NCBI RefSeq assembly: GCF_000340435.2
Contig: NZ_CP011883.2
Coordinates: forward strand, 964,607 to 1,028,606
DNA: 64,000 nt
Reading direction: 5' to 3'
From: Mycobacterium haemophilum DSM 44634
GTDB taxonomy: Bacteria > Actinomycetota > Actinomycetes > Mycobacteriales > Mycobacteriaceae
The stretch's first letter is position 1. Each line of letters opens with the position of its first letter. The notes under the pieces were generated by a model. The model did no database searches, was not told the origin of the DNA, and was given only the letters and a program-made list of their open reading frames with translations. Positions 45,072-53,162 of the stretch are shown here, one piece after another. The translations under genes and the position numbers were made by a program.

Positions 45072-46666
45072 CGGGATCCCCGCTTGGTTCTGCGATCGCG
45101 AAGTGACGCCCAGGCCGCGCGACATTCGGCGACCAGGCCCGGGGCTAAGCCCAGCCCGTCGATCAGCACCCGGCGGTCCACCATGTCGAGCGCCTTCTCG
45201 ATCTCGTTGGCCTTCAGCAACAGATCGACGTCTTGGCCAAGTTCGGCGCTGGCATATGCCGGCGGGGGAATGGGTAGCTGCTCGGCTTCGCGGGGTTCGA
45301 GCTCCAAGATGCCTCCGCCGTAACTGCGCCCCATGATCTCGGCGAAGGCGAAGGTGGCGCTGTTGTGGAACACCGCGGCAAGGGCGGTGGGGTCTATCTG
45401 GGAGTTGGGGCCGGCGATAAGACGGACCCGATGCACGGTGTCGGTGCTGGTTGCGGCGGCGGCGTTGACGGTCAGCCGCGGCGCCAGGTGGATTTGGCGC
45501 AGCATGAACAGGTCGGGAACCCACAGCGACGGTGTGCTCCACCACGGCTTGCGGATGGAGCATTTGTAGCCCCTATCGACGCCGGCGCGCTCGCCGGCGT
45601 CGATGTGCGCGACCAGGGCCGGATCTGTCGGGTTACGTGGGGCGTCGAGCAGCCAAGTCCGGTGGCGGGCGGCGATATCGCCGGCCCGGCAATCTTTGTC
45701 GTAGACGAGGCCGGACAGCTGGGTGCTGCGCGAGACGAGCGGCACGCAGTGCTTGCGCAGCCCTAGGGCACGGGCATCGGCGTCGGTGAAGGTGAAGAAG
45801 CTGTTGCGGCCGGTCACGATGCCGACATCCACATCGGCCACTTCGCCGAACCGGGTCATCGTGCCCGCATGCTTGAGTTTGCGCAGCAGCCGGATTTGCG
45901 CGGCGTCCAGGAAGTACTTGGTCCACTTTTCTTTTTCGTGCAGCAGCGCCGGAGCGGACTCGACGTCCAGGTCTTGTTTTGCTAACGCGTCCAGGGCGTC
46001 CGCATCGCGGAGGCTGACGGTGCGTATTTGCGCTGGACCCGCACCGACGACACCGCAGAACAACACCACTTCTTGCAGGATTCCGTCGAACACCAACCGC
46101 TCGAAGGTCACGAGCGTGATCTCGGAAAAGCGGCTCAGCAGAAATTCGCGCAGCTGTGCCGCGTAGCTGACTTGGAGTAATTCTGCCGGCACGACCAAGC
46201 CCACTCGCCCACCGTCGCGCACCAGCGTCGTGCTCGCTACGACGAACGGCACCCAGGCATTGGTCAACTTCGTCGGGCGCAGGCCCGCCTGCCGCATCAG
46301 TTCCAGCGCCGGATCCCGTTGGTCGGCTGCCCAGTTCCCGAAACGGATGTAGGGCGGGTTTCCGGCAACACCATCCCAGCTGCCCACTCGGTTTTTGCGC
46401 AGCCAGGTGAAGAAGTTCGCGGTGTCGACCGAACAGAATTTCCGGGATTTTCGCGCCTCGCGCGCCAGCAGTTCCACACCGTGCGCCTGGTCGGTGAGCG
46501 CGGCGATCTCGCGCAGGATTCGGCCATCGCCGCAGGATGGCTCCAGGATCTTCGGTCCCGCCTGACGAACCCAACGGGCCAAAAATCGGGCAACGGGCGC
46601 CGGCGTGTAATAACCGCCGCGCACCTTGTCCGCAGACGCAGCCGTTTTGCCCGCGAACGTCGTCAT
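45068..46666 (-). CDS. mamA: N6-adenine DNA methyltransferase MamA
   Basis: 532-residue adenine methyltransferase. SAM-binding motif I is ILEPSCGDGRILREI, the catalytic motif is GNPPYIRFG, and the N-terminus GGYYTPAPVARFLARWV is typical of the family. A target-recognition region lies C-terminal. The M. tuberculosis orthologue Rv3263 methylates CTGGAG, has no known restriction partner and affects transcription in hypoxia. ATG 46666 (MTTFAGKTAAS) has a leaderless-type promoter. Upstream lies a PD-(D/E)XK-like gene and downstream a coupled NUDIX gene. Confidence 0.95.
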   Translation of the reverse strand: MTTFAGKTAASADKVRGGYYTPAPVARFLARWVRQAGPKILEPSCGDGRILREIAALTDQAHGVELLAREARKSRKFCSVDTANFFTWLRKNRVGSWDGVAGNPPYIRFGNWAADQRDPALELMRQAGLRPTKLTNAWVPFVVASTTLVRDGGRVGLVVPAELLQVSYAAQLREFLLSRFSEITLVTFERLVFDGILQEVVLFCGVVGAGPAQIRTVSLRDADALDALAKQDLDVESAPALLHEKEKWTKYFLDAAQIRLLRKLKHAGTMTRFGEVADVDVGIVTGRNSFFTFTDADARALGLRKHCVPLVSRSTQLSGLVYDKDCRAGDIAARHRTWLLDAPRNPTDPALVAHIDAGERAGVDRGYKCSIRKPWWSTPSLWVPDLFMLRQIHLAPRLTVNAAAATSTDTVHRVRLIAGPNSQIDPTALAAVFHNSATFAFAEIMGRSYGGGILELEPREAEQLPIPPPAYASAELGQDVDLLLKANEIEKALDMVDRRVLIDGLGLAPGLVAECRAAWASLRDRRTKRGSR

Positions 46667-46672
46667 GGGACA

Positions 46673-46678
46673 AGTATC
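46673..46678 (-). promoter_or_regulatory. mamA: Leaderless-type -10 box of mamA
   Basis: On the minus strand GATACT is followed by six bases and the mamA ATG. This gives mamA a promoter of its own even though the nuclease-like gene ends only about 60 bp upstream. Confidence 0.5.
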
Positions 46679-46728
46679 GGGGCAGCTACCGACATCCGTG
46701 ATCACCATCCCTAGGGCGCGTCGGACAA

Positions 46729-47430
46729 CTACGTCGCATGAGGTGGGAGGCCCTGGAATCGGGCCTGGTATGCGCGGTACATGTCGGTGCTGAATCGTTC
46801 GATCCGCAGCGGGCTCTGCGGGTCGGGCAGGTTGGGGTCAACGCGACCGGTTACCGGGTCCCAGGAGACCAGGCTCATTGCTTCTGCTCGATGGTCGGGT
46901 TCGTCCACGAGTTCTCGACCACCCAGCCGAGCCAAGGTCCCGACGATGGCATTCGTTCGTGCTCCTGGCGCCAGGCACGGCGTCGGGATGGCGACCACAA
47001 AACCGACGACGGCGCTGGGAAACCTGCTGTGCACCGTGGTGGCCTCGGTCGCCAAGTCGTTGATCATGTTCTGCCAGTTCTTCCCGACGCTGTCGTGATC
47101 GTTCAGCGTCTTGCTGTCGAACACGATGCGCGCCCCGTCCGGCCGGTAGCCCACATCGAAGTTCTGCGGCCGAACGCCGCCGACTATGCGCACTGGCCCA
47201 ACTTCCACACAATCGGGCTGCGATGGCTGCAGCTGGCTGGCGGTGGGAACCACGACGGGGATGTTTCCGAGCATCACCGACAGTGCGCCTCCGACCGCCA
47301 CGTCGATCAACGTGCCGAAGTCCATCCCGTCTTTCTTGGAGAACTTCGAGCCGACGAGCCACTTTCGGCCGAAAGCAGTGAGTTCATCGGTGGGCAGGGT
47401 GATCCCCGGCATCGGCTGCAAGACGGCCAC
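46729..47430 (-). CDS. PD-(D/E)XK nuclease-like protein, candidate restriction partner of MamA
   Basis: About 233 residues from GTG 47430; ATG 47412 is an alternative and the frame is open into the fbiB end. No family is recognised with certainty. It has the layout of a PD-(D/E)XK core: Asp92 in NFDVGYRPDG, then a strand ending IVFDSK with Asp105 and Lys107, followed by a helical segment (NWQNMINDLATEA) and a hydrophobic strand (AVVGFVVAIP). The early segment FGRKWLVGSKFSKKDGMDFGTLIDV is polar and charged. It lies between fbiB and mamA on the same strand, a standard restriction-modification arrangement, and I do not recall it in M. tuberculosis. Function is inferred. Confidence 0.75.
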   Translation of the reverse strand: MAVLQPMPGITLPTDELTAFGRKWLVGSKFSKKDGMDFGTLIDVAVGGALSVMLGNIPVVVPTASQLQPSQPDCVEVGPVRIVGGVRPQNFDVGYRPDGARIVFDSKTLNDHDSVGKNWQNMINDLATEATTVHSRFPSAVVGFVVAIPTPCLAPGARTNAIVGTLARLGGRELVDEPDHRAEAMSLVSWDPVTGRVDPNLPDPQSPLRIERFSTDMYRAYQARFQGLPPHAT

Positions 47431-47461
47431 GGGTGCGAAGCCTAATCGCCGCAGTGGCAGC

Positions 47462-48814
47462 TCATTTGCGGAGCAGCAGGTCGGCGACCCCGACCGGGTC
47501 GCGCAACCCGGCCGGCTCCTGGGCGTACCCGATCGCGATGGCGCCCAACGGCTCCCAGTCGGCCGGCAGCTCGAGCTCGTCGCGGACCAGGTCGGCGGCG
47601 AAAATCGTCGAGCCAATCCAGCAGCTCCCCAGCCCGCGCACCGCCAGCGCGACCAGCAGGGCTTGTACGGCTGCTCCGACGGCGACGGTGAACATGGTGC
47701 GCTCAGCGTCGGTGCGGGCGGCGTCGGGGTAGGCATGTGCGCCGTCGGGAACCATGAAGGGAATGACGACCTGGGGCGCGTCGTAGAGGATTTGGCCACG
47801 CGCCACGCGCCGTGTTATCGCGTCGGCGGGCACGGCGTCACCGGCGAGATCTAAGCGCCACTTGTCGGCCATCCGGTTCAGCAGCCGGGTCCGGACGGCC
47901 GGGGTTTGCAGCCACACAAACCGCACCGGCCGGGTGTGGTGTGGGGCCGGGGCGGTCAGCGCCTCGGCCACGGCCGCTTCGATCAGCTCGGGCGGCACCG
48001 GCTCCTTGCTGAAGGCGCGCACTGACCTGCGCAATAGCTGGGCCTGCTGGCGACCCAGCTGGAGGGCTTCTGCGGTACCGAGCCAAAACAGGTCGTCGGC
48101 GCCGCCGCGCAGCAGGTGCCGGGCGGTCGAGCCGTCGTCAGCCGGGTTAAGGCCGCGTACCACTGCTACCGGCATCGCGGTCAATTTGCCCTTGACCAGA
48201 TCGGCGGCGGCCGCGACTTCGTCGGCCACCGCGATCTCGGTGACCACCAACTCGTTGCCGTAGCGGTCGACGGTGCCCGAATAGTTGTGCAGCACAGCCA
48301 AACCGGCCGCGCCGACCGCGACGTCTGTCTGACCGTTGCGCCAGGCGCGGCCCATTGTGTCGGTGATGACCACGGCGACGGTGACGCCGAGCCGCTCGCA
48401 CAACCCGGTGCGCAGCACCGCGGCGCTGGCGTCGGGATTGACAGGTAGCAGCGCGAGTTCGCCCCGGCCGACGTTGGATCCGTCCACGCCGGCGGCGGCT
48501 TGCACCAGCCCGAGCCGGTTCTCGGTGATCAAGGTTCGGCCTTTGCGGGCCAGCACGCGCACCGCCTCGTCGTTGACTAGCTTGCGACGCAGTTCATCTC
48601 GGGCCTCAGCAGCTTTGGGGGCCGGCACCAACCGACCCTCGCACTTGGAGACGACCTTGCTGGTGACCACCACGACGTCGCCGTCGCGCAGCCATGGCGC
48701 GGCCGCGGCGATCGCGGCGCTCAGATCGTCGCCGGGACGGAATTCGGGAAGCCCGGCGACAGGCAGGATCTCGATCGTCGAGCCGGCGCCGTGCTCTTGT
48801 GAGCGGCCGGTCAC
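47462..48814 (-). CDS. fbiB: F420:gamma-glutamyl ligase / dehydro-F420-0 reductase
   Basis: 450 residues, two domains. The N-terminal CofE-like ligase (VVVVTSKVVSKCEGRLV, GVDGSNVG, ITDTMGRAWRNGQTD) adds glutamates to coenzyme F420; the C-terminal nitroreductase-fold domain (RRSVRAFSKEPVPPELI, APAPHHTRPVRF, GLGSCWIGSTIF) uses FMN to reduce dehydro-F420-0. GTG 48814 overlaps the fbiA stop (GTGA). Confidence 0.97.
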   Translation of the reverse strand: MTGRSQEHGAGSTIEILPVAGLPEFRPGDDLSAAIAAAAPWLRDGDVVVVTSKVVSKCEGRLVPAPKAAEARDELRRKLVNDEAVRVLARKGRTLITENRLGLVQAAAGVDGSNVGRGELALLPVNPDASAAVLRTGLCERLGVTVAVVITDTMGRAWRNGQTDVAVGAAGLAVLHNYSGTVDRYGNELVVTEIAVADEVAAAADLVKGKLTAMPVAVVRGLNPADDGSTARHLLRGGADDLFWLGTAEALQLGRQQAQLLRRSVRAFSKEPVPPELIEAAVAEALTAPAPHHTRPVRFVWLQTPAVRTRLLNRMADKWRLDLAGDAVPADAITRRVARGQILYDAPQVVIPFMVPDGAHAYPDAARTDAERTMFTVAVGAAVQALLVALAVRGLGSCWIGSTIFAADLVRDELELPADWEPLGAIAIGYAQEPAGLRDPVGVADLLLRK

Positions 48815-49812
48815 GCCGCCACGCCCGCGAGCTGAAGCCCGGCGTTCACCATGTCAGCCGTTGCCTTCGGGTCGCTCATCAGCAGCGGTATCGACTGCAC
48901 CGCGACACCGTCGATATCGGCGCGGTCGCTTTCGTGCACTAGCCAGCAGTCCAGAATCCCGGTGCCGCGGCGCGCCCCGTAATGCTGGCCCACTGCCGCT
49001 GCGGTGGACTGCACCCCGATCACCGTGAGACACTCATCGGCCATGCCGCGCAACGGCTTTCCGCCAATGATGGGCGAGTAGCCGACGACCGGGGCGGTGG
49101 CTGCCCGAAGTGCACCGCGAATACCGGGGACGGCCAGGATGGCGCCGATGCTGACCACTGGATTCGACGGTGCCACCAAAATGACGTCGGCGTCAGCGAT
49201 AGCCGCTACCGCTTCAGTTGCGGCGCTGGCTTTTTCCGCCCCAACATAGGCGAAGCTGTGCGTGGGCACCTGGGCGCGGTAGCGCACCCACCACTCCTGG
49301 AAGTGGATCGCGCGCCGGCTGTCATCGACCGGATCAGTGATCACCACGTGGGTCTCGCAACGGTCGTCACTGGCCGGCACCAACCGTGCGCCCGGTTGCC
49401 AGCGGTCACACAGCGCTGTGGTGATCTGCGACAGCGGGTAGCCGGCCCCCAGCATCTGGGTGCGCACCATGTGAGTGGCCAGATCGCGGTCCCCGAGTTC
49501 GAACCAGTCGGGCTGCACGCCGTATCGCGCGAGTTCCTCCTTGGCGTGCCAGGTTTCGTCGCGATGACCCCAGCCGCGGTGCGGGTCGACCCCACCGCCT
49601 AGGGTGTACATGCACGTGTCCAGATCCGGACAGACACGCAGCCCGTGAATCCAGGCGTCGTCGCCGATATTGACGACGGCAGTTAGCTCGTGGCCTGCTG
49701 CTAAGGTATCTGGGCGTTGCTGCGGGCCAAACTGACCCAGGCCGAGCAGCTGCTGGACCCCCAGCAAGAAGCGGGCACCGCCCACCCCACCGACCAGAAC
49801 CGTGACCTTCAC
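48811..49812 (-). CDS. fbiA: Phosphoenolpyruvyl-Fo transferase of coenzyme F420 synthesis
   Basis: 333 residues of the CofD family. Signatures: VTVLVGGVGGARFLLGV, VVNIGDDAWIHGLRVCPDLDT and ADVILVAPSNPVVSIG. It joins the phosphoenolpyruvyl group to Fo to give dehydro-F420-0, the FbiB substrate. GTG 49812 agrees with the M. tuberculosis start (331 residues). First gene of the fbiA-fbiB-nuclease-mamA-NUDIX strand run; divergent from whiB2. Confidence 0.96.
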   Translation of the reverse strand: MKVTVLVGGVGGARFLLGVQQLLGLGQFGPQQRPDTLAAGHELTAVVNIGDDAWIHGLRVCPDLDTCMYTLGGGVDPHRGWGHRDETWHAKEELARYGVQPDWFELGDRDLATHMVRTQMLGAGYPLSQITTALCDRWQPGARLVPASDDRCETHVVITDPVDDSRRAIHFQEWWVRYRAQVPTHSFAYVGAEKASAATEAVAAIADADVILVAPSNPVVSIGAILAVPGIRGALRAATAPVVGYSPIIGGKPLRGMADECLTVIGVQSTAAAVGQHYGARRGTGILDCWLVHESDRADIDGVAVQSIPLLMSDPKATADMVNAGLQLAGVAA

Positions 49813-49841
49813 ACCGCACGACAGTACCGCCCCGCTCACCG

Positions 49842-49858
49842 CCCGCTTGCGGGGGAGA
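49842..49858. repeat. Copy 4 of CCCGCTTGCGGGGGAG repeat, upstream of fbiA
   Basis: CCCGCTTGCGGGGGAG followed by AG, without the GGGGGTACC left half present in copies 1 and 3. It lies in the fbiA 5' region. Confidence 0.6.
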
Positions 49859-49986
49859 GTCAGGGCAGTGAGCCGGACCCACGGCACCCCTCGGAACAGG
49901 GAAAGGTGGGAAAGGATTTGGAAAGGATTTGTGCAGAGCTGGTGACCAGACGCTCGACACGCCGCGGGGCGGCGGCAACAGAAACG

Positions 49987-50121
49987 CCGAAATTCGATCA
50001 CAACATGGTATGGAAATTCGGGGCCACGCTTGACCCGGCAGGTCAACCCGTGTCTAATCACATGAGTGTCATTTCACGGTTGGCCGGCCGGTTCCGGTGT
50101 CGCAGACCGAGATTCGATCAC
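49987..50121 (+). promoter_or_regulatory. Pair of 15-bp direct repeats upstream of whiB2
   Basis: CCGAAATTCGATCAC (49987-50001) and CCGAGATTCGATCAC (50107-50121), differing in one base and exactly 120 bp apart. They end 74 bp before the whiB2 start. A regulator binding site is inferred; no known mycobacterial motif was matched. Confidence 0.4.
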
Positions 50122-50195
50122 TTGTTCGAATTGTCTGTACATTACAACAGTGGGAAAGATGACCCCCAATCACACGGTGAGGAGGCGGACGACGC

Positions 50196-50558
50196 ATGTC
50201 CTATGAGCACCTTCGGGGCGTAATGGGAAGCACACCGCACACCACGTCCGGCGCGGCGCAGGCGGCAATCGCCCGGCCGTTTTTGAGCTTGGTTCCCGAA
50301 GCGCTAGGCGCATTCGAAGCCGAACCCGAGCTGGAGCCGACTAACCAATGGCAAGACCGCGCACTCTGCGCGCAAACGGATCCCGAGGCCTTCTTTCCTG
50401 AAAAGGGTGGCTCCACGCGCGAGGCCAAGAAGATCTGCCTGGGTTGCGAAGTGCGCCACGAGTGCCTGGAGTACGCCCTCGCTCATGACGAGCGCTTCGG
50501 CATCTGGGGCGGTCTTTCCGAGCGCGAGCGTCGTCGCCTCAAGCGTGGCGTCATCTGA
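50196..50558 (+). CDS. whiB2: WhiB2 iron-sulfur regulator of septation
   Basis: 120 residues. Four cluster cysteines (ALCAQTD and CLGCEVRHEC), the FGIWGG turn and a basic C-terminal DNA-binding tail (SERERRRLKR) define the WhiB family; the core is nearly invariant with M. tuberculosis WhiB2. ATG 50196 has GGAGG ten bases upstream; ATG 50223 would give a shorter protein closer to the 89-residue H37Rv annotation. Required for septum formation in mycobacteria. Confidence 0.95.
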   Translation: MSYEHLRGVMGSTPHTTSGAAQAAIARPFLSLVPEALGAFEAEPELEPTNQWQDRALCAQTDPEAFFPEKGGSTREAKKICLGCEVRHECLEYALAHDERFGIWGGLSERERRRLKRGVI

Positions 50559-50583
50559 CTCAGGGCCGACTTTGGACCGTAGC

Positions 50584-51126
50584 TCAGTCGTCGTTGATCG
50601 TCGGGTCGATGACCGAGGGCTCGACGTCTAAGTAAATCGCCACCTGAGCCACCAGAATATCGTGCAACAATTCACCAAGCTCGACGGTGTCGTGGGCTCG
50701 TCGTTCGATCGGCTTGCGGAACAAGACAATTCGCGCTCGCGTGGCATTGCCGCGGACGTCGACGCCAGCGGGGATCAGCCGGGCGAGCGCGATCGGCCCG
50801 TCGGCGATGACCTCGGGTGGCCACTGCACGCTCTCTGGGTCCCGGGCGGCGATGCGGGGGATCTCGTCGACCGCGACGTCGAGCTCCGACACCCGCCCTT
50901 GCCAGCGTCGCTCGATGGGTTCGTAGGCCTCCAACACCGCCATGTCGAACCGCTCAGCCCGGCTACGCCATCCCGGCACCGTTGGCGGCAGCAGCGGACC
51001 GCGGATGTCGCGGCCCCTTCTCGCGGCTCGGCGCGACGGGGACCGGCGCGACCACCGACCGTGCCCCGAGGAGCTGCGCGAATCGCTGCAGGAATTACTC
51101 ACTGGGCCGATGGTAACGGTAAACAT
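50584..51126 (-). CDS. Zincin-like conserved protein with degenerate active site (Rv3259-like)
   Basis: Up to 180 residues. A basic, disordered N-terminus (RSSSGHGRWSRRSPSRRAARRGRD) precedes a conserved domain starting FDMAVLEAYEPIERRW. It resembles small actinobacterial metallopeptidase-like proteins, but the expected HExxH helix reads ELGELLHDILVAQ, so zinc catalysis is unlikely. Convergent with whiB2 (25 bp) and divergent from the DUF3499 gene. Function unknown. Confidence 0.8.
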   Translation of the reverse strand: MFTVTIGPVSNSCSDSRSSSGHGRWSRRSPSRRAARRGRDIRGPLLPPTVPGWRSRAERFDMAVLEAYEPIERRWQGRVSELDVAVDEIPRIAARDPESVQWPPEVIADGPIALARLIPAGVDVRGNATRARIVLFRKPIERRAHDTVELGELLHDILVAQVAIYLDVEPSVIDPTINDD

Positions 51127-51192
51127 CCCACGCCGAACGCCATCCGCGTGTCCGGCGCTTCGGCGGGGTTTGCGCACGATAGCCTTTCGGTC

Positions 51193-51645
51193 GTGAACGT
51201 TCCCCGTCGCTGCTGCCGGCCTGGGTGTCCGCACTATGCCGTGGCGACGTTGACGTTCGTTTACTCGGACTCGACGGCGGTGGTAGGTCCGCTCGCTACC
51301 GTGCGGGAACCGCATTCGTGGGATCTGTGCGTCGACCATGCCGCCCGTATCACTGCGCCGCGCGGGTGGGAACTCGTGCGCCATGCCGGGCCCCTTAGTT
51401 CTGAGCCCAATCCCGACGAGGACGACCTGGTCGCGCTGGCAGACGCGGTACGCGAAGGCCCGGGCGGTGCGGACAGGTCCTACCGGAACGGAACCGGGGC
51501 ACCGCTGGGCGGCTTCCCGGATCCCCAGCTGCAGCCTGCCGGAGCTCATGCCACCGCGCCCAGCGGTGGTCTGCTGGCGCCACCCGAGCTGCGTTCCGGA
51601 CGGCGGCGCGGACATCTGCGGGTATTGCCCGACCCCTCGGACTAG
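51193..51645 (+). CDS. DUF3499 zinc-ribbon-like protein (Rv3258c-like)
   Basis: 150 residues. The conserved N-terminal half has cysteine pairs resembling a zinc-binding site (NVPRRCCRPGCPHYAVATLTFVY and SWDLCVDHAARITAPRGWELVRH); the rest is Pro/Gly-rich and poorly conserved, ending RGHLRVLPDPSD. GTG 51193. It precedes manB by 110 bp. Widespread in actinobacteria, function unknown. Confidence 0.88.
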   Translation: MNVPRRCCRPGCPHYAVATLTFVYSDSTAVVGPLATVREPHSWDLCVDHAARITAPRGWELVRHAGPLSSEPNPDEDDLVALADAVREGPGGADRSYRNGTGAPLGGFPDPQLQPAGAHATAPSGGLLAPPELRSGRRRGHLRVLPDPSD

Positions 51646-51755
51646 TTCGGACTAGCAACCGGCGATCCACTAATACCGTTCCAGGCCGTTCCTGCCCGCA
51701 GCTGTCTTGGGCCGATAGGCTGGCGCCAAGAGTCCCCGTCATCAGGAGGCCCCGC

Positions 51756-53162
51756 ATGTCTCGGCCCGCCGCGGCTGTCCACCGTGTCGTCAAGGCATAT
51801 GACGTACGCGGCCTAGTTGGTAAAGAAATAGATGAGTCGCTAAGCGCCGATCTCGGCGCGGCATTCGCGAGGTTGATGCGCGCTGAGGGTGCCCGACAGG
51901 TAGCCCTCGGCTACGACATGCGGGACAGTTCGCCGTCGCTGGCCGCGGCTTTTGCGACGGGGGTAACTGGCCAGGGCCTCGATGTGGTGCGGATTGGTCT
52001 GTCCGCTACCGATCAGCTGTATTTCGCCGCGGGGTTGCTGGATTGCCCCGGTGCGATGTTCACCGCGAGCCACAATCCGGCGGCCTACAACGGCATCAAG
52101 CTGTGTCGTGCGGGCGCCAAACCGATCGGTGCAGATACCGGGCTGGCCGTCATCCGCGACGATGTGATCGCCGGGGTCGCACCGTACCCGCCTTCCCAAG
52201 GGCGACCCGGAACCATTGCCGATCGGGATGTGCTGGCCGACTATGGGGTGTTTTTGCGGTCGTTGGTGAACACCGCTGGGCTGCGTCCATTGCGGGTCGC
52301 CGTGGACGCCGGCAACGGCATGGCCGGTCACACGACTCCCGCTGTGCTCGGCGCCATTGATTCGATCACCGTGTTGCCGTTGTACTTCGAGCTCGACGGC
52401 TCGTTTCCCCATCACGAGGCCAACCCGCTGGACCCGGCGAACCTGGTGGATCTGCAGGCCTATGTGCGTGACACCGGCGCCGACATCGGGCTGGCCTTCG
52501 ACGGGGACGCCGACCGGTGCTTTGTGGTCGACGAACGCGGCGTGCCGGTCTCGCCGTCGACGGTAACCAGTTTGGTGGCCGCTCGTGAACTCAACCGGGA
52601 GATCGGTGCCACGGTCATCCACAACGTGATCACCTCCCGCGCGGTGCCTGAACTGGTCAGCGAGCGCGGCGGCACACCGCTGCGTTCGCGGGTCGGACAC
52701 TCCTACATCAAGGCGCTGATGGCGCAGACCGGCGCGATTTTCGGCGGTGAGCATTCGGCGCACTACTACTTCCGCGACTTTTGGGGCGCCGACTCGGGGA
52801 TGCTGGCCGCGCTCTATGTGCTGGCCGCCCTCGGTGAGCAGCAACGGCCGCTCTCGGAGCTGACCGCCGACTACCAGCGCTATGAATCGTCCGGTGAGAT
52901 CAACTTCACCGTGGCGGACGCGCCAAGCTGTGTGGACGCCGTGGTGAAGTTTTTCGGTAGCCGGATTCACTCCATCGATCATCTTGACGGGGTGACAGTG
53001 GATTTGGGCGACGGCAGCTGGTTCAACCTGCGTAGCTCCAACACCGAACCGTTGCTGCGGCTCAATGTGGAGGGCCGCAGTACCGAGGATGTCGACGTGG
53101 TGGTCGCCCAGGTCAGTGCTCAAATCGCTGCCCACGCACCCGGCTCAGAGGCGGAACCGTGA
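51756..53162 (+). CDS. manB: Phosphomannomutase/phosphoglucomutase
   Basis: 468-residue alpha-D-phosphohexomutase that interconverts mannose 6-phosphate and 1-phosphate. Catalytic phosphoserine loop MFTASHNPAAYNGIK, metal loop AFDGDADRCFVVDE, sugar loop GGEHSAHYYFRD and phosphate-binding RSSNTEPLLRLN are intact. ATG 51756 follows CAGGAGG. First gene of manB-Rv3256c-like-manA. Confidence 0.97.
   Translation: MSRPAAAVHRVVKAYDVRGLVGKEIDESLSADLGAAFARLMRAEGARQVALGYDMRDSSPSLAAAFATGVTGQGLDVVRIGLSATDQLYFAAGLLDCPGAMFTASHNPAAYNGIKLCRAGAKPIGADTGLAVIRDDVIAGVAPYPPSQGRPGTIADRDVLADYGVFLRSLVNTAGLRPLRVAVDAGNGMAGHTTPAVLGAIDSITVLPLYFELDGSFPHHEANPLDPANLVDLQAYVRDTGADIGLAFDGDADRCFVVDERGVPVSPSTVTSLVAARELNREIGATVIHNVITSRAVPELVSERGGTPLRSRVGHSYIKALMAQTGAIFGGEHSAHYYFRDFWGADSGMLAALYVLAALGEQQRPLSELTADYQRYESSGEINFTVADAPSCVDAVVKFFGSRIHSIDHLDGVTVDLGDGSWFNLRSSNTEPLLRLNVEGRSTEDVDVVVAQVSAQIAAHAPGSEAEP

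Larger units (their letters stand above)
49813..50195. other. 383-bp divergent gap fbiA / whiB2
   Basis: No gene supported. It holds repeat copy 4 (49842-49858) 30 bp from the fbiA start and a 15-bp direct repeat (49987-50001 and 50107-50121) that may be a regulatory site for whiB2. It ends with a GGAGG site (50181-50185) for whiB2. Promoters of both genes must lie here. Confidence 0.6.

Noticed and set aside
47463..47799. Upstream extension of the nuclease-like frame across fbiB
   Set aside because: Composition-type Ser/Pro/Arg shadow of the fbiB coding sequence; conserved-looking sequence begins near 47450.
51840..53135. Minus-strand open frame of 431 codons over manB
   Set aside because: Antisense shadow of an intact phosphomannomutase.
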